NCBI RefSeq assembly: GCF_036373705.1
Contig: NC_089855.1
Coordinates: 3,372,501-3,436,500, forward strand
DNA length: 64,000 nucleotides
DNA from: Amia ocellicauda
Taxonomy: Eukaryota; Chordata; Actinopteri; Amiiformes; Amiidae
Direction of reading: 5' to 3'
Under the pieces are notes generated by a model that saw only the letters and a list, made by a program, of their open reading frames with translations, was not told the origin of the DNA and searched no databases. This document shows, in pieces, positions 32,871-42,884 of the stretch (positions are counted from its first letter, which is position 1; every line of letters begins with the position of its first letter). A program made the translations under genes and the position numbers.

Positions 32871-35735
32871 ATGTCTGGACATGGTAAAAGAGCTCACGAA
32901 CCGAATGATTATGATAGAGCTCAGTCCCCAAAAAGACCATCCAGAGAGAATGGAACCGTTCATGTCGAGAACTCAGCCAGCAATCCAATCAACCCGGAAC
33001 TATTGCAAATGGTAAATGATTTAAATAACAGACCCTTACCCCCGATAGAGTTAAACACCCTGTCCCCTCCTGATTTGGTCGAATTGCCACTGAATTCCGA
33101 CCTGTTGCAAATTGTTAATGATATAAATAACCTACCCCTGCCAATGTCTCCTATAGAGCCCCAGCCCCCATTACACCCTGATTTACTTGAAATGGTTGAT
33201 GCTTTGAATGAGCTACCCTGTACAAATTCTGTCCCTGTTACAAATGAATTGGGGCCATTAGAACACCGGGGTTCTGCTGAAGCAGCCGGCGCTATAGAGC
33301 AGGATCTTGACATTAACCGGTTTGATATCTTTGAAGGTCTTTTACAGGCTTTAAATGAGATTCGTCAAAATGGTGGCTTTGCGGGTTGTGGGGGTGATGT
33401 GGAGGGATGTGATACTGATAAAGTGGTAGAGGGCAGGCTCGATGAGAACACGTGTAGTGAGGGTTTTGGGCAAACTGTTGACAATCCTAAGACGATCGTT
33501 GAACCAGTGATTATAGATAGACCGGCCTATAACAATTTTGAAATTATGCAGTGTTTTAATTTTGCAGAACATTTCAATTGCGATAATTATGCTGAAATAT
33601 TCGTCAACATACACGATGCCTTGCAAAGCATGATTGAGCGGGTGGCTGAAAGGGTTAGACCTCGAGATGTTGTCCTGTTAGAACTGAGGGATGGGGACAA
33701 CAAAATCTGTTTTGCGTACAGTTTAATAAAACTGATCAAACCCGACACCCCGGAACCCCAAGCACTGCAACAGGCCTTAATGCTTCATCAGAGTGTCGGA
33801 TTGACCGACCAACAGATGGTTGCCTTTTCAGACATCTTCAAGTTTGATGAGAAATTGTCTTTAAAAATTGTGGTGTGGTACCGGTGTGTGATAAATGACG
33901 TGTTTTTGAAACTTCAGATGCATTCTGAACCCCACGAACAGACGCTGTTTCTCTTATTTAATGATAGTCATTACTTTGGAATTAAGAGTTTGACGGCTTT
34001 TTTGAGTTGTTCGTACATTTGCCCCTTCTGTTATGCTGCATTCAACGATAAGCTTAAACACTGATGCGCCGGTTACTGCAATGTTTGTTTCAGCCCCCAG
34101 TGTCGTAAGGGATTGTCCCCCACCATCCGCTGTAAAGATTGTTAAAGGATTTGTCTCTCAGCGTTCTGTTTTTCTGAGGATAAGGTGCCGAGGGTTAACA
34201 GCGAGGGTGTTGAACTGAGCACCTGCGATCAAACAAAATATTGCCCCAAATGTTGTTTCCAATACCGGTTTCATAAGGGCAAGACCCACAAATGTTCGAA
34301 ACAGCAGTGTCCGCTCTGTAAGGTAGACCTAACCCAAATGCCGAACACCAATGTTTTATCCAGTCTGTTAAAAAGGAGCCACTGCATAAACTGTATGTCA
34401 TTTTTGATTTTGAATGTCGCCAGGAAAAAGGGGTCCATGTGGCTAATTATATACATTGTATATACATGATGGATCGCGAGTGGGCGGCCAGCGGTGTCAG
34501 TGCTTTCTTTATAAAATACCGTAGTCTGAAATACCTCAATTACACGTTTATTGCACACAATGCTAAGGGTTATGATTCTTACCTTTTGATTAAGTATCTG
34601 GTGGAGAACGGGGTGACCCCTAAAATTAGGGGGTGCGTGTCTTCATGGAAACCTTTGACTTTCCAGAACGGCTCGAACCCCGGGAGGCATTATTTGGGGG
34701 TCGGACCAACGCCATCTGTTTACATTATTAGGTAAAGGCGGGGGAGAGAGTAGATTACTATGACTTCACTAGCTTGTACCCGTTTGTCAACAAGACTAAA
34801 ATGTATCCCTTGGGACATCCAAACATTATTTATCACGACTTTCTCGACATCAGTCATTACTTTGGCTTGATCAAATTGACCGTATAGGTGTCTGGTGTAG
34901 CGTTGAGCTTGACAAGGCGGTGGAAAAAGGTTACAGAGTCGGTAACGTGTATGAAAAATCTGATACTCTTTTTGCCGATTACATTATGACCCACCTGAAA
35001 GGGAAGCAGGAGGCCTCCGGCTACCCCTCTTGGTGTGCTGACGATGCGGACAAAAAGCGTTAGGTTCAGCAATATTATGAAAAGGAATGGATTCAGCTGG
35101 ATCCGTGTAACATAATGGTAAACCCGGCTAAAAGACAGATGTCCAAACTGATATTGAACAGTCTGTGGGGTAAGTTTGGGGAGATAAATAACCGTCTAAA
35201 TACCACCTTGATTAAAAACCCCAAACAAAGTTTATAGAATTCATGTTTTCCAAAGAACACGATGTAGCCCACCGAGTGGCCCAGGTGCAATGGCGGACCC
35301 TAAAGATTTCCCCACCTGACAGGGTAACGTTAATGTGTTTATTGCGATTTTTACCATGGCTTACGCCCGGCTTGAACTGTACAACATAATGGACCAACTA
35401 CAGGAGCGCACGCTCTATCATGATACTGACTCTGTGATCTTTCTCACCAGGCCGGGGGATTGGGTCCCGCCCTTCGGGGACTACCTTGGGGAGTTAACGA
35501 GCGAGCTTTATCCTCAGGACCACATAGTGGAGTTTGTTTCAGGGGGACCAAAGACTTAGGGGGACTAAGGGGATCACTCTGAACCATTGTAACAACAAAA
35601 TCATTAACATTAAATCTCTGATGACCCTGGTCCAAAGTTTTGTAACCGAAAAAGACGCGCCTCCTCATGAGATTATTACTTCCGGAAACTGAATCTATCG
35701 GAAAATAAAAAGGGTTACACCTTGGAAAAAGTCGC
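32871..35735 (+). pseudogene. Polinton protein-primed DNA polymerase B, decayed
   Basis: In the family this enzyme replicates the linear element using a protein primer. The first 397 codons (32,871-34,064) form the N-terminal extension and end in a CPFC zinc-like motif. An in-frame TGA at 34,062 and TAA at 34,143 interrupt the following Cys-rich region. A frameshift near 34,370 precedes the exonuclease DFEC block, and the second exonuclease block (HNAKGYDSYL) is at 34,550-34,590. Polymerase motif A (DFTSLYP) is near 34,761, motif B (KLILNSLWGKFG) near 35,146 and motif C (YHDTDSV) near 35,417. Only about 60 codons separate the second exonuclease block from motif A, far less than usual, so an internal deletion is likely. 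More stops and shifts follow. Confidence 0.85.
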
Positions 35736-35804
35736 ACTATTAATTTAAACGCTAATTATATAATTATTTTTAAAAATCCCAGAGATAAACTACAGGTTAC
35801 CGTC

Positions 35805-35990
35805 TTGGCTCGTCAAATGTACCCCAAACAGACAAAGTTCTTTTTGGAGGCTTTTGAGGACGCTACCAAAAAACCTTACGGGTACTTGCTCGCCGACTTA
35901 AAAGCACAAACCCCGGAAGACTTTTGTCTCAGAACAGGTTTGTGCCCTCCAGATTGGCCGGCCGTGTATGTGCTAAAGAAAAGGAAATAA
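35805..35990 (+). CDS. Small Polinton protein, unknown function
   Basis: A short frame of up to 61 codons begins at or before the ATG at 35,817 and ends KKRK at 35,990, six bases before the next gene's ATG. It contains QTKFFLEAFEDATKKPYG and a CPPDWPAVYV segment. The position, between polymerase and the next gene and on the same strand, suggests it is a genuine small gene or the end of a longer one whose start was lost. I do not recognise a domain. The upstream frame may extend to about 35,783. Confidence 0.45.
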   Translation: MARQMYPKQTKFFLEAFEDATKKPYGYLLADLKAQTPEDFCLRTGLCPPDWPAVYVLKKRK

Positions 35991-35996
35991 ATAAGC

Positions 35997-37088
35997 ATGT
36001 CTGTTTGGATTAAAAGAAATCTACCACTTTTGCAGATGTTATTTGAGGGGAACCCGTGCCAGAGGAAAGCTGTGCTGGCCACGGCCCCTTCGGATTTGAT
36101 AGAGTCCCTGTGCGAAATAGCTTTAAACATCTTGTGTGGAACCATATCCCCTTCTAAACTCAAAAAACAAAAAACGGCTATCAAGATCATCGCTAATAAG
36201 AAGTATTCTATTAAAAGAAAAAGAAAGAAGATCGAGATCGGTTTAATAATGGAACCTGCTCGGAAAATGTTTTTGGTCCCTCAGGAGCAGCTTGAAAAAC
36301 TGAGAAAAAATGTTGCCGGACCAGAAACCCTCAGACAAACTGTCGAAAATAACTTGGACTCTGAAATGAAAGCTATATTAGCCAGGGTTGATTTAAATCA
36401 GCATTTCAAAACCCAATTGTATAGTGCCACGTTACAACGATATCTCCGTCTGGTTCGGCAGGGGGAAAAAGATTACAACACCTTAACTTTAAACATGGCC
36501 TCTCAAGAAAACGGGGTTGCGGCTGAGGGGACAGTGGCTGATAAGGGTTTTGATGCTCAGCCCTCTGTCATAGCGGATACCGAGCCTGTTGAGGGTTTTT
36601 CCTCCTTGCCAGAGGTCGATGTTGTAACCGATGTTTTGAGAAACATGCCTTCCAGAAGCAAAATAAATGCTGAATATATCCTGCACAAAATGGTTCAGAA
36701 ACCGCAGGTAACGGCTTGGAATGAACAGGGTGAATTTGTTTTTAAAGGACAATTGATCAAAGGATCACATATGTTTGATCTGTTGAAGAGTGTCACTAGC
36801 ACTAATAAGATCCCTGCTAGCTGCAGACCTGTAGGCTGGAATTCTTTCCTACTTGCGATGGCCTGTCTGAACATTCCCCAATCAACAGTGCCTAACCAGG
36901 AGACACGCCAAAAAATACACATGTGTAGAGAGGGGGAGGGGCTGAATGGGGAGCTAAAACCCCAACTGCTCATTACACTCTTCGTCGGGGGTCAGGTTGA
37001 ATCCGTACAGCGTGTAGCCGCTGCAGTATTCCTGGCGATTGATCATCAGAGGTTGATCCTTGATCCCGTAGCCAATACTAGACTGTAA
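35997..37088 (+). CDS. Polinton protein of unknown function, two-part
   Basis: An open frame of 363 codons. The first 80 or so residues are hydrophobic/helical and end in a strongly basic KRKRKKIEIG stretch. A new Met at about residue 84 begins a second part (EPARKMFLVPQEQLEKLRKN, then DVVTDVLRNMPSRSKINAEY and RPVGWNSFLLAMACLNIPQS), which has the look of a protein common in fish Polintons whose function I cannot name. Two originally separate genes may have become fused. The last 45 or so codons run antisense through the 3' end of the major capsid gene, so the true end is probably near 36,950. Coding remains open, unlike its neighbours. Confidence 0.55.
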   Translation: MSVWIKRNLPLLQMLFEGNPCQRKAVLATAPSDLIESLCEIALNILCGTISPSKLKKQKTAIKIIANKKYSIKRKRKKIEIGLIMEPARKMFLVPQEQLEKLRKNVAGPETLRQTVENNLDSEMKAILARVDLNQHFKTQLYSATLQRYLRLVRQGEKDYNTLTLNMASQENGVAAEGTVADKGFDAQPSVIADTEPVEGFSSLPEVDVVTDVLRNMPSRSKINAEYILHKMVQKPQVTAWNEQGEFVFKGQLIKGSHMFDLLKSVTSTNKIPASCRPVGWNSFLLAMACLNIPQSTVPNQETRQKIHMCREGEGLNGELKPQLLITLFVGGQVESVQRVAAAVFLAIDHQRLILDPVANTRL

Positions 37089-37248
37089 TATTCCCGAACA
37101 TTTCTGTTTTCAAAGTCCGGTTGAAAAGGCTTGGACGGCACCTGCACGCCGTCAACATACAACGCTATAAATTCTGCGTTATAATGTTTAAAGTTAAAGG
37201 GGTTCTTGTTGTAAACCCCGGTAAAGGCATCATTATCCACTAGACCTA

Positions 37249-38468
37249 CACTCACCTAAAGGATTATTAGGAACACCTGTTCAATTTCTCATTAATGCAA
37301 TTATCTAACCAACCAATCACATGGCAGTTGCTTCAATGCATTTAGGGGTGTGGTCCTGGTCAAGACAATCTCCTGAACTCCAAACTGAATGTCTGAATGG
37401 GAAAGAAAGGTGATTTAAGCAATTTTGAGCGTGGCATGGTTGTTGGTGCCAGACGGGCCGGTCTGAGTATTTCACAATCTGCTCAGTTACTGGGATTTTC
37501 ACGCACAACCATTTCTAGGGTTTACAAAGAATGGTGGAAAAGGGAAAAACATCCAGTATGCGGCAGTCCTGTGGGCGAAAATGCCTTGTTGATGCTAGAG
37601 GTCAGAGGAGAATGGGCCGACTGATTCAAGCTGATAGAAGAGCAACTTTGACTGAAATAAGCACTCGTTACAACCGAGGTATGCAGCAAAGCATTTGTGA
37701 AGCCACAACACGTACAACCTTGAGGCGGATGGGCTACAACAGCAGAAGACCCCACCGGGTACCACTCATCTCCACTACAAATAGGAAAAAGAGGCTACAA
37801 TTTGCACAAGCTCACCAAAATTGGACAGTTGAAGACTGGAAAAATGTTGCCTGGTCTGATGAGTCTCGATTTCTGTTGAGACATTCAGATGGTAGAGTCA
37901 GAATTTGGCATAAACAGAATGAGAACATGGATCCATCATGCCTTGTTACCACTGTGCAGGCTGGTGGTGGTGGTGTAATGGTGTGGGGGATGTTTTCTTG
38001 GCACACTTTAGGCCCCTTAGTGCCAATTGGGCATCGTTTAAATGCCACGGCCTACCTGAGCATTGTTTCTGACCATGTCCATCCCTTTATGACCACCATG
38101 TACCCATCCTCTAATGGCTACTTCCAGCAGGATAATGCACCATGTCACAAAGGTCGAATCATTTCAAATTGGTTTCTTGAACATGACAATGAATTCACTG
38201 TATTAAACTGGCCCCCACATTCACCTGATCTCAACCCAATAGAACATCTTTGGGATGTGGTGGAACGGGAGCTTCGTGCCCTGGATGTGCATCCCACAAA
38301 TCTCCATCAACTGCAAGATGCTATCCTATCAATATGGGCCAACATTTCTAAAGAATGCTTTCAGCACCTTGTTGAATCAATGCCACGTAGAATTAAGGCA
38401 GTTCTGAAGGCGAAAGGGGGTCAAACACAGTATTAGTACGGTGTTCCTAATAATCCTTTAGGTGAGTG
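37249..38468 (+). mobile_element. Tc1-like transposon #2, inside the Polinton capsid gene
   Basis: Ends CACTCACCTAAAGGATTATT and AATCCTTTAGGTGAGTG, with the TA target duplicated at 37,247-37,248 and 38,469-38,470. Size 1,220 bp. Nearly identical to #1, so both are recent. Confidence 0.95.
37397..38436 (+). pseudogene. Tc1-like transposase (copy #2), one frameshift
   Basis: The N-terminal helix-turn-helix part reads from 37,397 and passes FSRTTISRVYKEWW. The rest (about 37,540-38,436) is a single open frame with WSDESRF (first Asp), QQDNAPCHKG (second Asp) and SPDLNPIEHLWD (Glu), the DD34E catalytic triad, and ends KAKGGQTQY. A frameshift around 37,535-37,550 separates the two. Apart from that shift the gene looks complete, so it decayed recently. 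Confidence 0.85.
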
Positions 38469-39329
38469 TATAATAACCTGTTCTGGGAGCTGCCCTAGAA
38501 AAATATTTTCTTGGTCCATCACCCGTGTCCCCGCGGGGATACTGTGGACTTTCATATAGAGCCTATCTATCGGGTACTTGGCATTTGCCGTCATTAACCC
38601 CTGCGTGTGTCCTAGTTTAACTGCTGGGGATACGGACACTTTTTTCACGAACAGCGAGGCCGATAATATATTCAGTTTAATTTTTTCAGTATCGGGAGTC
38701 ATCAGACAGAAAGCATTTTTGCTCCGTATCATTTTAATTTTAATGTCTACACCGTTGAGCATGAGTTTTTCTTGAAAAAATATGTCCGCATGAATATGCC
38801 CCATTAGCTCAAAGGTCCGGCCTTCGGCTGAAAAGGCTGCTCTTTTTTGCAAACCCTCATTGAGTCCATCTGTATCCCTGTCATCCATAGCTTCTGGGGT
38901 GTCTTTGAAGAACAGGCCAGGACTGAACTGCTTGCTTAGAGTCTCCTCACTATAATTAAGGATACACTCCATCATGGCTCTATAGGGGTAGGTATTGCTG
39001 CTTTGACTAATGAGTCGATCACCCAGGGTCAAGTCCACTTGCGAAAACATGGTGGCCACAGGGTAAATGATGACACCAATATTGGCTGCCTTCACTGTTG
39101 CATCCCCATCCTCCTCATCCAGTCTGCTGTTGATTAAAATGACAGTGTTGTTCAAATCAATATAATCTTCCCCATTTCCTGCTATGAAAAACTCCAGAGG
39201 GGCCATTTCTGAAATTGCGGCAGAATCTCTACATGCTTTTATCTATACTCGTTTGGGTAAACGGGACTGTAAACAGGTCCAGTTCTGATTTAACGCATTC
39301 TTCCGATAGGCTATGGACAAAAGACATGT

Positions 39330-39626
39330 TTAAAAGATGTAACCTGAGGTTCTATTGGTCTTTCTTTGAGACTTTCTTTTTGCAGGTTTTCTCTTCTGTT
39401 GCTTCCTTCTCCGAGGGTTTCTGTGGTGTGTTGGAGAATGAGCGAGTCTTCGTTTTTTGTTAGCCGGGGGTCTTCGCTGCCCTGGTGGGCGTCTGCTGCT
39501 TCTTCTTTTACCCCCGCCCCTCGACATCACCATGAGTCCCGAACCCTCCTGATGCTCATGGCTAGCCGAGCGGTTCATAACATTGGCGAACACGTCACTA
39601 ACAATGTTTTTAGCCACTGATTTCAA
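39330..39626 (-). CDS. Small basic, core-like Polinton protein
   Basis: A 98-residue frame with a helical start (KSVAKNIVSDVFANVMNRS), then RGGGKRRSSRR and a very Arg/Lys-rich second half (RRRKQQKRKPAKRKSQRK). It overlaps the end of the penton-like gene by 17 bases and precedes the capsid gene, the usual place for small DNA-binding virion proteins in these elements. A role in condensing DNA or as an entry peptide is inference from composition and position. Confidence 0.6.
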   Translation of the reverse strand: MKSVAKNIVSDVFANVMNRSASHEHQEGSGLMVMSRGGGKRRSSRRPPGQRRPPANKKRRLAHSPTHHRNPRRRKQQKRKPAKRKSQRKTNRTSGYIF

Positions 39627-40359
39627 GTGGGGTCTGGCTATAGCAAAGCCTCTCTTTACCGAAACAGAATGGTACGTTGATATTCTGATCTGATTTTACT
39701 TCGATTGTGATGTTGTCAAAGTGTGTCTTTGAGACTGGTACGTAGTGCGGCTTGTCATAAGTAATTGTGATCATGTCATTGCTTTTACCTTTAATAAGTA
39801 CATTTCTCAAAAGAGGAACGTAACTATTACCGACCCTCTGGTGGGCAATGATGTCCATATAGATGTAAAGAGTGTATAAACCACCCCTGATATCGGCCGG
39901 GAAGGGAGCCACCACGTCTGAGAATGAGTTCTCCGTGTCGGTATAGAAGCCTAATATACGTCTCAGGGCCCCGCTGGTTTGAATACTAATGCCAGGTTTT
40001 GACACAATGTACACTCGGTTTTTAATAGAATTGTAATATAACTTGAGGGAGGGGTTCCTGTCGGAGAACTGCTTATTCATCTCATCTAATATTTTATCCA
40101 CACTGTCGTAATAACCCCCTTGGATCGTGAATGACCACTGATTCTTTTTAACATGATCAAAAACTGAGAAGTTGGCATCCTTATCTTGTAAAATAGACCA
40201 AGTGTAAGGATACTGTATTTCCGCCAAACCCACTTCCCATGAACCCCTTAGATCTATAGATTTTCCAAATTGCACTGTGTAACTGGATATTTCATTTTTA
40301 GTATATATATCGAGAGAGGAGTTACTGGGTAGAGTCACGTAGAAGCTGCCTGATTCCAT
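39610..40359 (-). CDS. Polinton minor capsid (penton-like) protein
   Basis: A 250-codon open frame. I chose the ATG at 40,359 because the family start resembles MESGSFYVTLPSNSS; an in-frame upstream TTG is less likely. Blocks seen are WEVGLAEIQYPYTW (about residues 50-65), a glycine-rich GGYYDSVD, and the later LYIYMDIIAHQRVGNSYVPL. These match the single-jelly-roll minor capsid proteins of Polintons, which occupy five-fold vertices. The length fits the family, and this is one of the few virion genes still open. The last 15 or so residues look altered, perhaps by a late frameshift. Confidence 0.75.
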   Translation of the reverse strand: MESGSFYVTLPSNSSLDIYTKNEISSYTVQFGKSIDLRGSWEVGLAEIQYPYTWSILQDKDANFSVFDHVKKNQWSFTIQGGYYDSVDKILDEMNKQFSDRNPSLKLYYNSIKNRVYIVSKPGISIQTSGALRRILGFYTDTENSFSDVVAPFPADIRGGLYTLYIYMDIIAHQRVGNSYVPLLRNVLIKGKSNDMITITYDKPHYVPVSKTHFDNITIEVKSDQNINVPFCFGKERLCYSQTPLEISG

Positions 40360-40422
40360 CTTGAGAAACAAAAGTAATGCATCCCCGGACAACCGCGGGC
40401 ATCTTGTTCTAAGGCTTGAATA

Positions 40423-41472
40423 TCACAAACCTGTTGCTCTATTGAACTTTTCAGGCCAACCTCTCCATTGCACTAACACATATTTTTTCCGGTTTTGGGT
40501 TTTTTCCGCTAAAATCTTTTCAACTCTGAATACTCTATCTTTACCCAAAATATTTTTTTGTAACTCGGCCAAATAAAACATCCCTTCTATTTCCTCCCCA
40601 TCATAGTCTTTTAACCGGTTCACAGGGGGGTCTCTAGCCAACTGCTCGGTAACTGTAAAATATTCATCAGAAAATGGCAAAAGGGTTGCACAGCTTTGAA
40701 ACTCTCACCACATCCCCAACATTGAACTTATAAGTAGTTTTTTCTGTCTTAATAAAGGGACCGTATACATTTTTATATAGCTTAAAAGAATTAAAAGAAT
40801 TACACTTGTTAACATCTATAGGCTTCACTTTAATGCTGGTGTGATATCCTCTGTTGTAAGTAAAATCCTGAACTTTATCAACATACTTGAACGTGTTGAC
40901 AGCTGTAAAATATCTCCACATATTTGTCTTTATGGTGCAGTTAAACCTCTCTACAACCGATACCTTAAGCTCATTACCGGTGGTGAAATTATGTATATTG
41001 TGTCTCTTCAACAGATTCTGAAATTCTCTGTTGAGAAACTCTTTTCCTTTATCAGTCTGCAGTTTTTTAAGACACCAACCCTGGGACAATATATCCTCAA
41101 AGGCCCTTGTCACCACACTACCTGTTTTATTGCGCAGAATGCGGATCCATGCGTATTTCGATAACACATCGATGCACATCAACATAAATTTGTGACATTG
41201 TCATGTTTTGATAAATTTGACATATCGACTAGATCCATCTGCTATTGTGAGTCTATGTTAGTCACATAGACATGATTTCTTTTAAAGTTAATTCTGAGCG
41301 GTTTATGTAGGGTATAGGCATCTTGTGCCCTTAGCCATTCTGAAACAACATCATCCTTAGCCTTAACCCCAGCCTCAGCGAGTCCTCTTTGAAAACCTTT
41401 CTTACCAGCCAAACCACCGGCCTTGGCCGGGTTGTAGTACAGATCCTTCTTCTGGGGAGCTTGCCAAGTCAT
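40423..41472 (-). pseudogene. Polinton integrase with C-terminal chromodomain
   Basis: The N-terminal part (41,472-41,242) has DLYYNPAKAGGLAGKKGF and RAQDAYTLHKPLR, typical of Polinton integrases, and ends at an in-frame TAG. A frameshift near 41,185 leads into the catalytic core (41,185-40,667) with CIDVLSKYAW (first Asp), QTDKGKEF (second Asp) and VVERFNCTIK (Glu). Another shift near 40,675 leads to a chromodomain, FRVEKILAEKTQ...YVLVQWRGWPEKFN, near 40,440-40,530. Such a domain is known to direct some integrases to modified histones. The protein is inactive because of these three lesions. The second and third catalytic residues are intact in sequence. Confidence 0.85.
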
Positions 41473-41786
41473 TCTGTCAGATCACACAACACAATGAGCA
41501 AAGTTTTTTAAACATGTTTTTTTTATTCCATTTCAGGCGAACAAAAACATTTTCAACGATCCAGACAAAAAGAAATCAGATGATTGATTACTTGTTCTAT
41601 ATCGACAACGACATGGTTTTTTATCTTGTAGGCACACACATTGGTTACATACACAAATAAAACAACAATATGGGCTATTTTAAAAGTAAACTAAGGTTTA
41701 TTAAACATGATCAGTAAAAGTTCATACAGATAATGGTGAAAAGGACTAACATCCTTCTCGGCGCCCTCGACCATCTCACTCCAGTT

Positions 41787-41978
41787 TTAGTACCCCCCTG
41801 TATCTGTTACAGTGGCCATTAACTTTTCCAGGTTTGAAAGTTGGTCATCATCTACGGTTAAATCTGTAGAGAAAAGGCTCGCATTGGCTACTTTTTTGTC
41901 AAGCACATGGTATAATAGAGCTCTCAGGCTATCCACTGAGTGTTGATGGCAGATCCAGTTGCAGAAGCAGTCTTCCAT
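41787..41978 (-). CDS. Small Polinton ORF (63 aa), unknown
   Basis: A short frame with CFCNWICHQHS near its start and an acidic centre (DLTVDDDQLSNLEK). It begins 18 bases after the stop of the next upstream gene on the minus strand, compatible with a compact gene cluster. No domain recognised; it could be a spliced exon of a larger gene. Confidence 0.4.
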   Translation of the reverse strand: MEDCFCNWICHQHSVDSLRALLYHVLDKKVANASLFSTDLTVDDDQLSNLEKLMATVTDTGGY

Positions 41979-41995
41979 CTTCCAGGTCCCTCAGT

Positions 41996-42520
41996 TCAGT
42001 CAGAGTCTGAATCGGTGGCGTAGAGCTCAAATTCTTTGCAGGTCTCAGCTTTAAATTCTCGGAAGAAATACTGTTTTAGCTTCCCGGCGGTTTTTCTACT
42101 CGGCTCATCCAGGTCATTGAACAGCTGATCAAGTTTCTCTTTTATAGACGGCTCATTTTTCAACTCCAGCAAAATCTCATCTATGATTTTCTGGACTTGC
42201 CCGGAGGTGGCCCGCAGGTGGGAGTAAGATAGTGCCTTGATTAGTGCCGGCTTCAGCCACGGTTTGTTCAGTCTTCTGTAAATCACATCGAAATAGTATC
42301 GGAAATAATAGGCCTCTGGTTCAAACAGACAGCTGTGCCTCAACTGGCTGGGGTGATTCACTTCACAACCCTGACAGACTGGTTGTGAAAATTCAGTTTG
42401 GTCGATGAGAACCGACAGAATATACACCAGGGCGCTTTTAACAACTCTGATTACCTCGACTCGCACGCCGGGCATAAAGCCATCGTCTTCATCACGCCCC
42501 TGGGGCGGTTCACAGCTCAT
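41996..42520 (-). CDS. Polinton protein with CxGCx3HPSQx2HxCL motif, unknown function
   Basis: An open frame of 174 codons. The middle part has VCQGCEVNHPSQLRHSCL (about residues 47-65), a tight Cys/His set likely to bind metal. Around it are an aromatic-rich helix region (EAYYFRYYFDVIYRRL) and an acidic tail ending SDSD. It lies close to the right inverted repeat and is transcribed leftward like the capsid genes. I do not recognise a named domain. Its position and small size suggest an accessory, probably early, gene. It is intact. Confidence 0.6.
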   Translation of the reverse strand: MSCEPPQGRDEDDGFMPGVRVEVIRVVKSALVYILSVLIDQTEFSQPVCQGCEVNHPSQLRHSCLFEPEAYYFRYYFDVIYRRLNKPWLKPALIKALSYSHLRATSGQVQKIIDEILLELKNEPSIKEKLDQLFNDLDEPSRKTAGKLKQYFFREFKAETCKEFELYATDSDSD

Positions 42521-42549
42521 TGGGTTGCTCGGAGGGCTGTGGGTTGTTT

Positions 42550-42837
42550 CTACAGCCGCCGGATGCCCCCTTCCTGAGACGAGTCCACGATAGACAGTGC
42601 AGCAAACGCTGTACCGTTCAGGAGCTCCTGAGCCTGTACACCCCAGAGACCAGTTTCGACGTCCATCGCAAAGGGTCCTGTTTCGTCTTGCGGAATCGGG
42701 GGTTGAGGGCCCGGAAGGTGGCCGCAGTCAGAGGTTTCGGGCATGTATACAAAATCGGGTGAATAGAACCAAGGTAGATCCCGGGGTTGGAGAGGATTGT
42801 AGAGCCTGTTGACATCCATAGCTTTCGGGTAAGACAT
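42550..42837 (-). CDS. Small Polinton ORF (95 aa) next to right inverted repeat
   Basis: Starts ATG 42,837, 48 bases from the inner edge of the right inverted repeat, with YNPLQPRDLPWFYSPDF in its first third and proline-rich stretches. It ends RRL at 42,550, 30 bases upstream of the next ORF, so the two may belong to one transcript or be exons of one gene. Function unknown. Confidence 0.45.
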   Translation of the reverse strand: MSYPKAMDVNRLYNPLQPRDLPWFYSPDFVYMPETSDCGHLPGPQPPIPQDETGPFAMDVETGLWGVQAQELLNGTAFAALSIVDSSQEGGIRRL

Positions 42838-42884
42838 TCTCTTTAAACATTGATCGGGGGGTGATGCGCTTTTAGTCTCTTTAC

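Larger units (their letters stand above)
36955..39327 (-). pseudogene. Polinton major capsid protein, split by a Tc1-like element
   Basis: The N-terminus starts at ATG 39,327 and runs about 30 codons to a stop and frameshift near 39,230. The main part is 39,206-38,471, with LNNTVILINSRL and DLTLGDRLISQSSNTYPYR, matching double-jelly-roll Polinton capsids. Tc1 #2 (37,249-38,468) interrupts it. The C-terminal part resumes below 37,247 with DGVQVPSKPFQPDFENRNV, then a frameshift near 37,052, after which YTLYGFNLTPDE is seen near 37,000. Sequence ends near 36,955, shorter than I would expect, so the last strands may be missing. In the family it builds the icosahedral shell. At least three independent lesions make it dead. 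Confidence 0.85.

Noticed and set aside
27318..38468. The two identical Tc1 elements as ends of one composite transposon
   Set aside because: Both are in the same orientation with their own TA duplications and inserted in different hosts (CR1 and Polinton), so they are independent insertions.
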